From Dolomitihabitans soli (GTDB taxonomy: Bacteria > Actinomycetota > Actinomycetes > Streptosporangiales > Streptosporangiaceae), in assembly GCF_022213955.1 (NCBI RefSeq), contig NZ_JAKNTW010000017.1, positions 88,899-152,898 of the forward strand: a stretch of 64,000 bases of DNA, in the 5' to 3' direction. A program made the translations under genes and the position numbers. Shown in pieces: positions 1 to 8,082 of the stretch (within the stretch, counting starts at the first letter, position 1; each line of letters begins with the position of its first letter). Below the pieces are notes generated by a model. It ran no database searches. It was not told where the DNA came from and worked only from the letters and a program-made list of their open reading frames with translations.

Positions 1-76
1 CTGCGTATCCGAGCCCCTCGGCCAGCCACGCGGCGATGTGCTGTCGATCCTGGCCGGTCAGTCTGCCTCCGGGCAT
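1..76 (-). CDS. MarR/GbsR-like transcriptional regulator, 5' end only
   Basis: The first 25 codons lie in the window, from an ATG at 76 running off the left edge. The peptide begins MPGGRLTGQDRQHIAAWLAE, then GLGYA. This opening matches actinobacterial GbsR/MarR-type regulators, whose start (MPGGRLT..DRQ.IA..LA.GL.YAEIAR) leads into a helix-turn-helix. An AGGAG lies about 10 nt upstream of the ATG. A 55-codon ORF upstream ends inside this gene (stop at 58-60), so translation may be coupled. The call rests on a short stretch and on memory of the family. Confidence 0.55.
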   Translation of the reverse strand, partial: MPGGRLTGQDRQHIAAWLAEGLGYA

Positions 77-225
77 CGGTGCTCGGCTCCTGTCTGTCGA
101 CATGCGCGAAGCTCGGCGCCCGCACACTCCGCTGCACAGTATGCATTCACCCGCAGCCCATTGCAATTCTCATCCTGATCTCCTATTGCATTCATCATAA
201 CAATAATTGCAATATCCGCCATCAT
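58..225 (-). CDS. Putative small Cys-containing peptide, 55 aa
   Basis: The ATG at 225 follows ACAGGAGAC, a strong ribosome binding site about 5 nt away; a second in-frame ATG is adjacent. The N-terminal third is AT-rich and codes a hydrophobic start (MMADIAIIVMMNAIG). The rest is polar with five Cys (in ENC, AYC, AEC, RAC, HRC). The stop lies 16 nt inside the following regulator gene, so it could be a coupled leader ORF or a small peptide. No family is recognised. The codon usage is unlike the high-GC neighbours, which weakens the coding case, while the ribosome binding site and coupling support it. Confidence 0.3.
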   Translation of the reverse strand: MMADIAIIVMMNAIGDQDENCNGLRVNAYCAAECAGAELRACRQTGAEHRCPEAD

Positions 226-470
226 GTCTCCTGTAAAACGAGAAATTGACTCTCTTTGCATGTTGACTCATCTATGAACGCAATGTCGTGTCGCAGATGT
301 TCAGGGATTTCCGAACATCTCGGGTGCCGGTGGCGCTCGCCGTAGCCAGCGGAGTTCTGGGCCGAGCCGGTCGGGCGGGCGTGGCGGTCGTGTCCCTGGA
401 CCGCTCGGTGGCGTGGTCCGGTGCTCGGCACCCATGGCGGAGATCGGGAACCGACGGATACCGTTTCCGC
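226..470. other. AT-rich intergenic region between divergent genes
   Basis: This stretch separates the leftward small ORF and regulator from the rightward DUF885 gene. Positions 120-290 are much richer in A and T than the rest of the window. It contains one perfect inverted repeat (295-320, listed separately). An open frame continues upstream of the DUF885 start to about 288, but those 61 codons look non-coding (Arg- and Val-rich, no domain). Confidence 0.5.
295..320. promoter_or_regulatory. Perfect inverted repeat, candidate operator
   Basis: AGATGTTC (295-302) and GAACATCT (313-320) are exact reverse complements separated by 10 nt. The centre-to-centre distance of the half-sites is 18 nt, suitable for a dimeric helix-turn-helix protein. 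It sits between the leftward MarR-like regulator and the rightward DUF885 gene, so autoregulation or regulation of DUF885 are the simplest readings. The regulator assignment is inference. Confidence 0.4.
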
Positions 471-1964
471 ATGAGCGACATCGACGCCAGGCTTCGCGCG
501 GTCTGCGACCTGGTCATGGCGGACGTCAGGGAGTCGGCGGGCAGGCACGAGTACGACGGGCAGGTGCAGGACCTGTCGCCGGAGGGGGTGCGCGCGGGAC
601 TACGCGCCCTCGGCGCCGGACCCCTGCCGGACGACCCCTACGACGCGGCCCATCTCCAGGTCTTCGAGAAGTCCATGGCGGTCGGCTTCGGCGAGCTGGA
701 ACTCCACCGCCGTAACGTCATCAGCCACCTGGGCAACCTCGACCTGGCCTGCTACGACCGCGACTACGCGCCGGAGCCCGAGCGCGCCGCCGCCAGGCGT
801 GCCCATCTCGCCCGCTGGCCCGAAGCCGTGGACGGCTCCATCGCCTCGCTCGACCGGCTGAGCGCCCCCGTCGCGAAGGCCCTCCTCGGCGCGGTGCGCG
901 GCCTGGCCGCCGGAATCGACGACGCCGACGCGCTCAAGGCCCACGCCCGGCTCGTCGCCCACGTCGAGCAGGCGGCGGCCGACGGCGACCCCGACGCCTC
1001 CCTCGGCGCCGACGGGCTGACCGCGCTGATCAGCGCCGGTGACGGCCTGCCGGTCGACCTGGGCGAGCTGGCCCGCCGCGCCGACGCCGAACGCGACCGC
1101 CTGATGGTCCGGCTCACCGAGGCCTGCAGGCGGTACGGCGAGCCGGACCGGCCCCCGCTCGACGTCGCGAGGGAGCTGGTCAGGCAGCATCCCGGCATCG
1201 ACGGCGTGATCGACGCCGCCCGCCACTGGACGACCAAGGCCATCGCCTTCACCAGGGAGCACGACCTGGTGCCCTATCACGACGGGGAGTGCCTGGTCGG
1301 TCTCGCGCCCGAGTCACGCCGCTGGGCGATGGCGATGATGAGCTGGGCCGCTCCCGGCGAGCCCGAGGGCCCGTCGTGGTATCACATCACCCCGCCCGAC
1401 CCCTCCTGGCCCGAGCGCGACATCGAGGAGTGGCTGGAGGTCTTCAGCGACACCACGCTGCCCGGCATCACCGTGCACGAGGTGGCCCCCGGCCACTTCT
1501 CACACAGCCGCGCGCTCAGGCACGCCCCGGCGGGCGTACGGCGGACGCTGCAGAGCTCGGCCTTCATCGAGGGCTGGGCGCACTACGCGGAGGAGCTCTG
1601 CGTGGAGGAGGGCTTCGAGGCGCACGATCCGCGCTTCGAGATCGGCGTCTGGCTGGAGGCGCTGGTCAGGGTCACCCGGCTGGCCTGCGCGATCGGCGTC
1701 CACACCGGTGCGATGACGGTCGAGGACGGGGCTCGCCGGTTCACCGACGACACCCATCTGGTCGGCCCCGCCGCCCTCTCCGAAGCCTCCCGTGCCTCCT
1801 ACGACCCCACCTATGGCCGCTACACCTGGGGCAAGCTCGCCATCCTCGACCTCCGTGACCAGGCCAAGGCCGCGTGGGGCACCGGCTTCACCCTCCAGCG
1901 GTTCCACAAGTCGATGCTCGACCTCGGCTCCCCACCCCTCGGCCTCCTCCACCACGTCCTCTGA
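471..1964 (+). CDS. DUF885 family putative metallopeptidase, 497 aa
   Basis: A soluble protein without signal peptide. The hallmark of DUF885 is HEVAPGH at residues 336-342, an HExxxxH variant of a zinc motif, followed by EGWAHYAEEL near residue 367, which supplies further acidic ligands. Members are treated as peptidase-like hydrolases; the substrate is unknown. I chose the ATG at 471 (MSDIDARLRAV) rather than the earlier open frame from 288. The family's helical N-terminus begins here and the upstream codons look unlike protein. No strong ribosome binding site precedes it. It stands alone with its own upstream region. Confidence 0.8.
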   Translation: MSDIDARLRAVCDLVMADVRESAGRHEYDGQVQDLSPEGVRAGLRALGAGPLPDDPYDAAHLQVFEKSMAVGFGELELHRRNVISHLGNLDLACYDRDYAPEPERAAARRAHLARWPEAVDGSIASLDRLSAPVAKALLGAVRGLAAGIDDADALKAHARLVAHVEQAAADGDPDASLGADGLTALISAGDGLPVDLGELARRADAERDRLMVRLTEACRRYGEPDRPPLDVARELVRQHPGIDGVIDAARHWTTKAIAFTREHDLVPYHDGECLVGLAPESRRWAMAMMSWAAPGEPEGPSWYHITPPDPSWPERDIEEWLEVFSDTTLPGITVHEVAPGHFSHSRALRHAPAGVRRTLQSSAFIEGWAHYAEELCVEEGFEAHDPRFEIGVWLEALVRVTRLACAIGVHTGAMTVEDGARRFTDDTHLVGPAALSEASRASYDPTYGRYTWGKLAILDLRDQAKAAWGTGFTLQRFHKSMLDLGSPPLGLLHHVL

Positions 1965-2096
1965 CCTGTCGGCCCGGCGCGAAGCCGGGGATCGGGCCGG
2001 CCTGCTCGCCATCGAGGCAGCGGAAGCGCTCCTCGGTGGCGGCTCATCGAAGCTCCTTGAGCGTGGAGACCCCGGGCTTCAGGCGTGGGGAGGATG

Positions 2097-3095
2097 TCAA
2101 GACTCCTCCATGTCCGGCACCGGTGAGATCGTCGCACCGGCCGCCAGCAGTCTCTCCGCCAGCGCGCGGCAGCGCCTCCCGAGCTCCGGAGGGTCGAGTA
2201 CCTCGAAGTCGTGCCCCAGCAGGAGCACGTGCATGAGCACGAAGTCGAGGCTGGCGGCGCCGCTGCGCACCTCGCAACGCTCGCTCCCTCGCTCTCGTAC
2301 GACGGCCGCCGTCGCCGGAATCTGCGCGCGCACCGTGTCGGCCGGCGCGTGCACGAGGAAGCGCGCCTGGTGCGGGTAGACCCGACTCGCCACGCCCTCC
2401 TGCACGTACGTCGCCGCGTCGGGCGCCGCGCGCGGGCGGAAGCGCCAGGTCCGTGCCGACACCTCGGTCATCCGGTCGACGCGGAAGCTTCGCCAGCCGT
2501 CGCGATCGAGGTCGTAGGCGAGGAGGTACCAGCGCCGGTCGGAGGCGACCAGGCGGTAGGGCTCGACCCGCCGCCGTCGCACCTCGCTCCCGGACGGGTA
2601 GTCGAAGTCGGCCTCGACCTCGTCGCGGCAGGCTCTGGCCAGCGTCATGAGCCGCTCGGGGTCGACCCGCGTACGGCCTCCGCCGAAGGACTCCACCGAA
2701 CCGGAGAGAGCGCGCACCTCGTGGCGCAGCCGTGTGGGCAGCACCTGGTCGAGTTTGGTCAGCGCCCGGAGCGCGGCGTCGTCGGCGCCGGCGACCGCGC
2801 CACCCGCGCCGGCGAGCAGGGAGACCGCGGTGGCGATCGCCTCCTCGTCGTCGAGGAGCAGCGGCGGCAGATTCTGCCCCGGGCCGAGCCGATAGCCGCC
2901 GCCGACGCCCTGGCCGGCATGCACCGGATAGCCGAGCGTGCGCAGCCGCTCCACATCACGCCGTACCGTGCGCGGCGTGACCCCGAGCCGGTCGGCGAGT
3001 TCGGGGCCGGTCCAGACCTGGCGCTGCTGCAGCAGCCCGAGCAGGGTGAGCACCCGCTCCGTCGTCCCCCGATCGCCACCGCTTGCCCCGTCCAT
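2097..3095 (-). CDS. WYL-domain helix-turn-helix regulator (YafY/DeoR-like), 332 aa
   Basis: The N-terminus (about residues 8-65) is a winged helix-turn-helix of the HTH_11 type (VLTLLGLLQQRQVWTGPELA, then DRLGVTPRTVRRDVERL). A WYL ligand-binding domain follows at about 140-215 (VEPYRLVASDRRWYLLAYD) and then the WCX extension. These proteins usually repress a divergent gene. Here the partner is a DinB protein starting at 3156, with a perfect palindrome between them. The ATG at 3095 is preferred; a GTG at 3104 is an alternative three codons upstream. Confidence 0.85.
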   Translation of the reverse strand: MDGASGGDRGTTERVLTLLGLLQQRQVWTGPELADRLGVTPRTVRRDVERLRTLGYPVHAGQGVGGGYRLGPGQNLPPLLLDDEEAIATAVSLLAGAGGAVAGADDAALRALTKLDQVLPTRLRHEVRALSGSVESFGGGRTRVDPERLMTLARACRDEVEADFDYPSGSEVRRRRVEPYRLVASDRRWYLLAYDLDRDGWRSFRVDRMTEVSARTWRFRPRAAPDAATYVQEGVASRVYPHQARFLVHAPADTVRAQIPATAAVVRERGSERCEVRSGAASLDFVLMHVLLLGHDFEVLDPPELGRRCRALAERLLAAGATISPVPDMEES

Positions 3096-3113
3096 GTCGC
3101 TCACCCTGCCAGA

Positions 3114-3136
3114 TAGCGGACCGATTCTGTCCGCTA
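3114..3136. promoter_or_regulatory. Perfect 8-bp inverted repeat, probable operator of the WYL regulator
   Basis: TAGCGGAC (3114-3121), 7-nt spacer, GTCCGCTA (3129-3136). It lies in the 60-nt gap between the divergent WYL regulator and DinB genes and would overlap both promoters. From memory, similar AGCGGAC palindromes occur upstream of this gene pair in other actinobacteria. Binding by the neighbouring regulator is inferred from position and symmetry. Confidence 0.6.
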
Positions 3137-3155
3137 GGGGTGTCAGGGTGGCTCT

Positions 3156-3743
3156 GTGGATACGGACAAACTCGACTGGAACCGGACACTGCGCGAGCAG
3201 TGGGAGTTCCACTGGAACCATCAGCTCCGAGCCCGGCTCAACGGCCTCACCGACGACGAGTACTTCTGGTCGCCGGTGCCGGACGCCTGGAGCGTGCGGC
3301 CGCGCGGCAGCTCGACGACGCCCATGCAGGTCGGTGCCGGAGACTTCGCGATCGACTACACCTTCCCCGAGCCGGTCCCCGCGGCCTTCACCACGATCGC
3401 CTGGCGACTCGGTCACGTCGTCGTCGGCGTGCTCGCCGCGCGCAACGCGGCGCACTTCGGCGCGCCGGCGGCGTCGTACGAGACCTGGGCGTACGCTGGC
3501 AGCGCGGCCACCGCGCTCGACCAGCTCGACGCCCAGCTCGACGTCTGGCTGGCCGGGGTGCGCGACCTCGGCGAGGCCGGGCTCCAGGTCCCGCTCGGCG
3601 CGAAGGAGCCCTTCCCCGAGGCGCCCATGGCCGATCTGGTGCTGCACATCCACCGCGAGCTGATCCACCACCTGTCCGAGGTCTGCCTGCTGCGCGATCT
3701 CTACCGGCACACGAAACCCGCTACGACCGGAGCAACCCGATGA
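3156..3743 (+). CDS. DinB family protein, 195 aa
   Basis: A small four-helix-bundle protein of the DinB/YfiT superfamily. It opens TLREQWEFHWNHQLRARLNG, followed by LTDDEYFWSPVPDAWSVRP, the usual start of DinB_2 members. Later His-bearing helices (WRLGHVVVGVLAARNAAHF near 85-105 and LHIHRELIHHLSEVCLLRDL near 164-184) would supply the metal-binding His triad. Relatives include thiol-transferases and metal-dependent enzymes; the substrate here is unknown. It starts at GTG 3156, opposite the WYL regulator, and its stop overlaps the ATG of the VOC gene (ATGA), so the two form an operon. Confidence 0.85.
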   Translation: MDTDKLDWNRTLREQWEFHWNHQLRARLNGLTDDEYFWSPVPDAWSVRPRGSSTTPMQVGAGDFAIDYTFPEPVPAAFTTIAWRLGHVVVGVLAARNAAHFGAPAASYETWAYAGSAATALDQLDAQLDVWLAGVRDLGEAGLQVPLGAKEPFPEAPMADLVLHIHRELIHHLSEVCLLRDLYRHTKPATTGATR

Positions 3744-4201
3744 GCCGCCACATCCAGATCACCTTCGACGCCCACGACCCGCAGACGCTGTCGTCCTTCT
3801 GGCGTGACGTCCTGGGCTACGTCCACCCCGGCCCGCCCGGAGTCGACCTGCCCGAGGGCGCCGACCCGCTGGCCGCGTGGGACGACTTCCTCGCGCGGGT
3901 CGGCGTACCGGAGGAGGAGCGCAACACGAGATCGGCCATCGAGGACCCGGACGGGCACGGCCCACGGCTGTTCTTCCAGCGGGTGCCGGAGGACAAGGTC
4001 GCCAAGAACCGCGTCCACCTCGACGTTCGTGCGGCTCCCGGACTGCGGGGAGAGGAGCGGATGGCGGCGCTGGAGGTCGAGTGCGACCGGCTCGTCGCGC
4101 TGGGAGCGACGCGGGTACGTCGCGACGAGCCCGCTCCCCCGATGAGCGCCGGTTTCATCGTGATGACCGACCCCGAGGGCAACGAGTTCTGCCTGGACTG
4201 A
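3740..4201 (+). CDS. VOC (glyoxalase/bleomycin-resistance) family protein, 153 aa
   Basis: Two betaalphabetabetabeta modules of the vicinal oxygen chelate fold. Residues 1-20 (HIQITFDAHDPQTLSSFW) and the end (GFIVMTDPEGNEFCLD) match glyoxalase-like subfamily 6, and KNRVHLDVRA marks the second module. His4, His93 and the terminal Glu are the likely metal ligands. Members serve as dioxygenases, isomerases or drug-binding proteins, so no substrate is claimed. The ATG overlaps the DinB stop by 4 nt, showing co-transcription under the same palindromic operator. Confidence 0.85.
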   Translation: MSRHIQITFDAHDPQTLSSFWRDVLGYVHPGPPGVDLPEGADPLAAWDDFLARVGVPEEERNTRSAIEDPDGHGPRLFFQRVPEDKVAKNRVHLDVRAAPGLRGEERMAALEVECDRLVALGATRVRRDEPAPPMSAGFIVMTDPEGNEFCLD

Positions 4202-4229
4202 CGCGGCTCAGCAGCGGTCGCGGAAGCCG

Positions 4230-4247
4230 CGGCCGCTCGTGCGGCCG
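4230..4247 (+). terminator. GC-rich hairpin after the VOC gene
   Basis: CGGCCGC (4230-4236), 4-nt loop, GCGGCCG (4241-4247), 29 nt after the VOC stop. It has no T-tract, as is common for actinobacterial terminators. It lies between convergent transcription units and could serve either strand. Confidence 0.4.
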
Positions 4248-4378
4248 AGGCGACCGGCGGCTCCGGCAGCGGGCAGGGCGTGCAACCGGGCTCGCGGAGC
4301 GGGGCGATCGTCCTGTTCGGTCGCGCGGGCTGAGCGATCACACCCGAATTCCAGGAGATCGCACGGTACGGCCGGCGG

Positions 4379-4726
4379 TCAGGCGAGGAGGTCGCGGATC
4401 CTGGTGATGACCTCCACGATGACGGTCACCTCGGCGGCCCTGGCGGCGAGGCGTTTGAGGGCGTCGGCGACGCGGCTCCGGTCGGGGTCCGGTGTCTCCA
4501 GTTCGCCTCTGATGTCGGCGGCGTCCCGCGCGGCGTTCCGGGGCTGGTCGAGGGAGCCGGCGTGGTCGGCGATCAGCTCGTCCAGGCGGTCGAGGAGGGC
4601 GGCCAGTTCCGGCGGGAGGGCGGGGTCGCCGAAGTTGTTGACGGTGGCCCTGGCATGAGGGCCGAAGGCGACCGCACCGCTCATTTCGCCGCCGGTGATG
4701 TGGACACCGCCGTACTCGGTGCTCAT
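4379..4726 (-). CDS. Small protein with N-terminal Gly-rich motif, 115 aa
   Basis: The start overlaps the stop of the large membrane protein gene (ATGA), so the two are co-translated. Residues about 6-32 carry GGVHITGG, SGAVAFG and ATVNNFG, a short beta-type Gly/Asn motif. The remaining part is charged and alpha-helical (LAALLDRLDELIADHAGSL, then VADALKRLAARAAEV) and ends in VIVEVITRIRDLLA. The organisation resembles small actinobacterial proteins such as DUF5955, but that is a tentative recollection. The Gly-rich motif recurs at the C-terminus of the upstream membrane protein (see findings). It may be an oligomerising or docking partner of that protein. Confidence 0.7.
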   Translation of the reverse strand: MSTEYGGVHITGGEMSGAVAFGPHARATVNNFGDPALPPELAALLDRLDELIADHAGSLDQPRNAARDAADIRGELETPDPDRSRVADALKRLAARAAEVTVIVEVITRIRDLLA

Positions 4727-6480
4727 CTGGGGTCCTTCCGGTGCGTGTTGGTGACGGTGGCGGAGGAGTGGCTGCCGAAGCTGACGGAGCCGCTGAAGGT
4801 GCCTCCGGCGCCGACCGAGATCACGCTGGCGGCCTGGAGACGGTACGCGCCGGTGTCCACGTCGCGTTCCTCCAGGTAGTCGAGGACGGCCTCGGTGAGC
4901 CGCTGCTCGATCAGCTTGGTGTACTTCGCGGTGTCGAGGATCTGGATGTAGGTCTGGAGGTCCGGGCTGGCGCCCAGCTCTCTGACGCTGAGGCGGGCGC
5001 CGTAGGGATAGACGAGATACCTGGCGGGATCCCGGGCGACGAGCGCTTCGCGTACCTCCTGCCACGCCAGCCGGCCGAGCCGGAAGGGGGCCGCCAGCAC
5101 GTCGCGCAGCAACTGGAGCTTGAGCACCTTGACGGCCTCCCAGGCGATGCGCGGGACCGTCATCGCCGGCAGCAGGTCGATCACGTGGTAGAGCGGGTGC
5201 GCGGGCGGCAGCACGGTGACCACGAACTGCGTGTAGAGCATCCGGCCCTCGACGGCCAGGTAGATGAAGGCCGAGGTGAGGGCTTCCTGGTCTTCGGCGG
5301 GGGCGACCAGCGCGCCGTTCGTGTCGCGGATCTCCTGGCCGGAGCCCGAGATGGTGACGCGCTGGTAGTAACGGACACCGCCCTGGGGGTGGCGGATGAT
5401 CGCCGCGATCTCCTCCGGGGTGGCCAGGTGGCGAGGCCGGCCGGTGGACCGGTCGATCATCGGGTGCGCGACGCTGCCCTGCTGCCCGTGGCCCCGCCAG
5501 TCGGCCACGGTGAAGATCCCGCGGGTCACCACGTGGTCGCCGATGTCGAGCCGCTGGATGCTCTCGTTGGGGCGCAGTACCTGGTCGCGCATCTCGATGA
5601 GCCGGTCGCGGATGTAGGCGTGCAGGTCGACCGGGTCGATGCCGACGGGCGCCCGCTCCCGCCGGCGGCTGGTGGGGTCCTCCGAGCGCACGCGGTCGAG
5701 CTCCACCGCGATGGACCAGACGCGTTCGATGCCACCGGCGCCCATGAACGCGTCCTCGTTGGCGTACATGGTGATGTTGCCCCATTGCGCCCTGCGGACG
5801 TAGTCCATCCGGCGTGCCGTCCTGAGCTGGGTGGGCGGCACCACGGGCTCGGGGGAGCCGGGGCGGAGCGACCCCGCCAGCGTCAGGTAGGTGGCGATGC
5901 GGTAACCGATCGCGACGAGAAGCGTGGCGAGGGCGATGAACGGGAACCCGAGCCCGATTCCCCGCCCGGAGGAGCCGATGGGGAAGAGGCCGGGAAGGAG
6001 GACCTGCAGTGCGAACGAGCCGATCACCAGGACGATCAGGTAGAACGCCGTGTAGACGGCGAACCCCCACAGCAGGGCCCGCAGGATCCACGGCCCCTTG
6101 CGCACCCGCCGCGCCGTGAGAAGGACGAACGGGAGCAGGAACACGAGCACGGTGAACGTCGGCAGCGGCTGGACGAAGATTCCGATGAAGAGCAGCAGGC
6201 TGATCGCGATGTCGCGGACGACGAGAACGGTCCGGGAGCGCCGGCAATGGTGGATCACCGGCCCGATGTCGAACCCGCCATAGGACGGCGCGACGGCCCG
6301 GTAATCGTCTTGCAGTGATTCGGCGAGCACTTTATCGCGGAATTCACTGTCCAGATATGCGGCGGCGCACAGATAGCGCGTCACATTGCTCATCGGGGGC
6401 GCGGCCGTCGGCGGGGGCGTGAAGGAGGGAGGAGGCGGCGGGGGAGGGGGCTGGTTTTCTTCGGGAGTGCCGGGAACCAC
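4723..6480 (-). CDS. Polytopic membrane protein of unknown function with proline-rich N-terminus, 585 aa
   Basis: Start GTG at 6480, chosen because AGGAGG lies 6 nt upstream; the open frame continues 12 codons further but without such a site. A proline-rich cytoplasmic segment (residues 8-29) precedes four hydrophobic helices: two near 85-125 (ISLLLFIGIFV, FLLPFVLL) and two near 135-215 (AFYLIVLVIGSFALQVLLPG, IALATLLVAIGY). A long soluble region of about 370 residues follows, with mixed alpha/beta character and no recognised domain. The extreme C-terminus has GGTFSGSVSFGSHSSATVTN, matching a motif in the overlapping downstream gene. No enzymatic motif was seen. Confidence 0.75.
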   Translation of the reverse strand: MVPGTPEENQPPPPPPPPSFTPPPTAAPPMSNVTRYLCAAAYLDSEFRDKVLAESLQDDYRAVAPSYGGFDIGPVIHHCRRSRTVLVVRDIAISLLLFIGIFVQPLPTFTVLVFLLPFVLLTARRVRKGPWILRALLWGFAVYTAFYLIVLVIGSFALQVLLPGLFPIGSSGRGIGLGFPFIALATLLVAIGYRIATYLTLAGSLRPGSPEPVVPPTQLRTARRMDYVRRAQWGNITMYANEDAFMGAGGIERVWSIAVELDRVRSEDPTSRRRERAPVGIDPVDLHAYIRDRLIEMRDQVLRPNESIQRLDIGDHVVTRGIFTVADWRGHGQQGSVAHPMIDRSTGRPRHLATPEEIAAIIRHPQGGVRYYQRVTISGSGQEIRDTNGALVAPAEDQEALTSAFIYLAVEGRMLYTQFVVTVLPPAHPLYHVIDLLPAMTVPRIAWEAVKVLKLQLLRDVLAAPFRLGRLAWQEVREALVARDPARYLVYPYGARLSVRELGASPDLQTYIQILDTAKYTKLIEQRLTEAVLDYLEERDVDTGAYRLQAASVISVGAGGTFSGSVSFGSHSSATVTNTHRKDPR

Positions 6481-6631
6481 CGGAGTCCTCCTGGCAGCGC
6501 GTGGGGGGCACGCCACGGTGAGCGCTTGAACTCAAAATGCTGTCATATGAAGCATCCCGCGCACCAGATTTCCGACAATGTCAAAGATGTGTCGTCGGTG
6601 AATGTCTTTCGTTATAGAAGGCCGGTGGTGT
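6481..6631. other. Intergenic region, locally AT-rich
   Basis: This gap precedes the leftward membrane-protein gene and follows the HD-protein stop. Positions 6530-6640 are AT-rich for this genome, which would suit a promoter for the 6480 gene, but no clear -35/-10 pair was found. Confidence 0.3.
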
Positions 6632-7177
6632 TCAAAGGTCGCGCACACATGTGAGTGCCGCGCGATATTCGTCCAGAAGCGGATGCGCAGGCAGCGCCTC
6701 CAGCGCATTCTCGAACGCCGTGAACCTGGCGAGCTGCGCCGTACGGCCGCGCTTGAACATCGCCCACGGATCGCCGTGGTCGCGGGCGCAGACCACGATC
6801 GACCAGAAGTTATCGATCTTGTCGGCCAGGCTGATCGCCTGCGCCTCCCACGGTTTCGCCGTGAAGTGGGCGAGATATCGCCGTTTGCGCTCCTCCCACG
6901 GCAGCGACCTGTCCTGCTCGGTGACGTGCGCGACGAGCTCCGCCACCCGCGCCCCGAAGAGATCGCGCACCTGCTCGATGGTCGCCTCGGTGTCCTCCAC
7001 GACGTCATGAAGCACCCCCGCGGCGACGACTTCGGAGTCGAAGCCGTGCCGCGACAGGATCGTGCCCACCCCCGCGGGATGACTGAGGTACGGCACCGCC
7101 ACACCGGGATACTTGCGCAGCTGGGTGCGGTGCCAGACGGCGGCCTGGTCGAGCGCTCGCTTGAGCAGAAGGTCCAT
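6632..7177 (-). CDS. HD-domain phosphohydrolase, SpoT/MESH1-like, 181 aa
   Basis: The protein has the (p)ppGpp hydrolase pattern: H33 (YLSHPAGV), the HD pair H57-D58 with following E61-D62 (LHDVVEDT), and a late Asp in LADKIDNFW near residue 120. It has no synthetase, TGS or ACT domain, so it is a small stand-alone hydrolase. RelA/SpoT-like small alarmone hydrolases share this architecture, but related HD enzymes act on other nucleotides, so the substrate is inferred. It lies 9 nt downstream of the SDR gene on the same strand and is probably co-transcribed with it. Confidence 0.8.
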   Translation of the reverse strand: MDLLLKRALDQAAVWHRTQLRKYPGVAVPYLSHPAGVGTILSRHGFDSEVVAAGVLHDVVEDTEATIEQVRDLFGARVAELVAHVTEQDRSLPWEERKRRYLAHFTAKPWEAQAISLADKIDNFWSIVVCARDHGDPWAMFKRGRTAQLARFTAFENALEALPAHPLLDEYRAALTCVRDL

Positions 7178-7186
7178 CCGCGAAGG

Positions 7187-7927
7187 CTAACGGTCGGTGG
7201 AGGTGGTGCCCCCGTCGACGACCAGCTGGGTGCCGGTGATGAAGGACGCCTCGTCGCTCAGCAGGAAGCGCACGGCGCCGGCGACTTCCTCGGGACGTCC
7301 CAGCCGTCCGAAGACCGACTTCGCGGCGAACGCGGCGACCATCTCCTCGCCCGCCCTGGCCAGCAGCGGGGTGTCGATGAAGCCGGGGCAGACGGCGTTC
7401 ACCCGGATGCCGTCGGAGGCCAGCTCGTGGGCCATCGAGCGGGTCAGGCCGAGCAGCCCGGCCTTGGAGGAGCAGTAGGCCGCGATCCAGGCGGCGCCGA
7501 CGATGCCCTCGATGGAGGAGATGCCCACGATGGCCGCCCCCGGAGCCGCCCGGAGGTCGGGGAGCAGGGCCTTGGTGAGCATGGCCTGGGCGCGCAGGTT
7601 GACGTTGAGCACCGCGTCCCAGTGCTCCTCGGTGATGTCGGCGACGGTCGCCGCGTCCGCGATGCCGGCGGCGTGGACCAGGCCGCCGATCTCGCCGAGC
7701 GTCTCGCGGGTCGCGTCGATCGCCCTGGCGAAGCTGGAGCTGTCGGTGACGTCCACGCCCAGCCCCAGGGTGGGCAGTGGCGTCAGCATCGCCGCCTCCT
7801 TGGCGACACCGAGCGCGCCGGACTCGTCTCGGTCCCACACGGCGACCGGGCGCCCGGACTCGGCCAGCGCCAGCGCGCACGCCCTGCCGATCCCCGACGC
7901 TCCACCCGTGATGATTACTCCGGTCAA
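7187..7927 (-). CDS. SDR family oxidoreductase, 246 aa
   Basis: Classical short-chain dehydrogenase. The Rossmann motif GGASGIG is at residues 8-14 and the catalytic Ser, Tyr and Lys lie in [21 protein letters not shown] (Ser near 138, Tyr near 151, Lys near 155). PGFIDTPL and the terminal [12 protein letters not shown] are typical. The start is TTG at 7927, with GAGGAG 7 nt upstream. The Asp in AVWDRD after the second strand suggests NAD(H) preference. Substrate unknown. It faces away from guaA and is followed by the HD hydrolase. Confidence 0.9.
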   Translation of the reverse strand: MTGVIITGGASGIGRACALALAESGRPVAVWDRDESGALGVAKEAAMLTPLPTLGLGVDVTDSSSFARAIDATRETLGEIGGLVHAAGIADAATVADITEEHWDAVLNVNLRAQAMLTKALLPDLRAAPGAAIVGISSIEGIVGAAWIAAYCSSKAGLLGLTRSMAHELASDGIRVNAVCPGFIDTPLLARAGEEMVAAFAAKSVFGRLGRPEEVAGAVRFLLSDEASFITGTQLVVDGGTTSTDR

Positions 7928-8082
7928 CGCACTCTCCTCGTTCGATACTGGCCGACCTTCAGCCGTACCCCCTTCTCGCGGTTTCTCACCAGCAAAGAGG
8001 GGGCAATGTGAGCGGCCGCCTGGCCGGCTCGGCGTGGCCGATAGACTTGCCGTACCGCATTCGCCTTTGGGGGGTTCTCTCG

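Noticed and set aside
246..278. sigma70-type promoter (TTGACT) upstream of DUF885
   Set aside because: The nearest -10-like hexamer is about 21 nt away, too far for confidence; a second TTGACT at 263 also lacks a -10.
600..1280. Long reading frame antisense to the DUF885 gene
   Set aside because: High GC keeps shadow frames open; the sequence is Gly/Val/Asp-biased without motifs, while the sense frame has clear family motifs.
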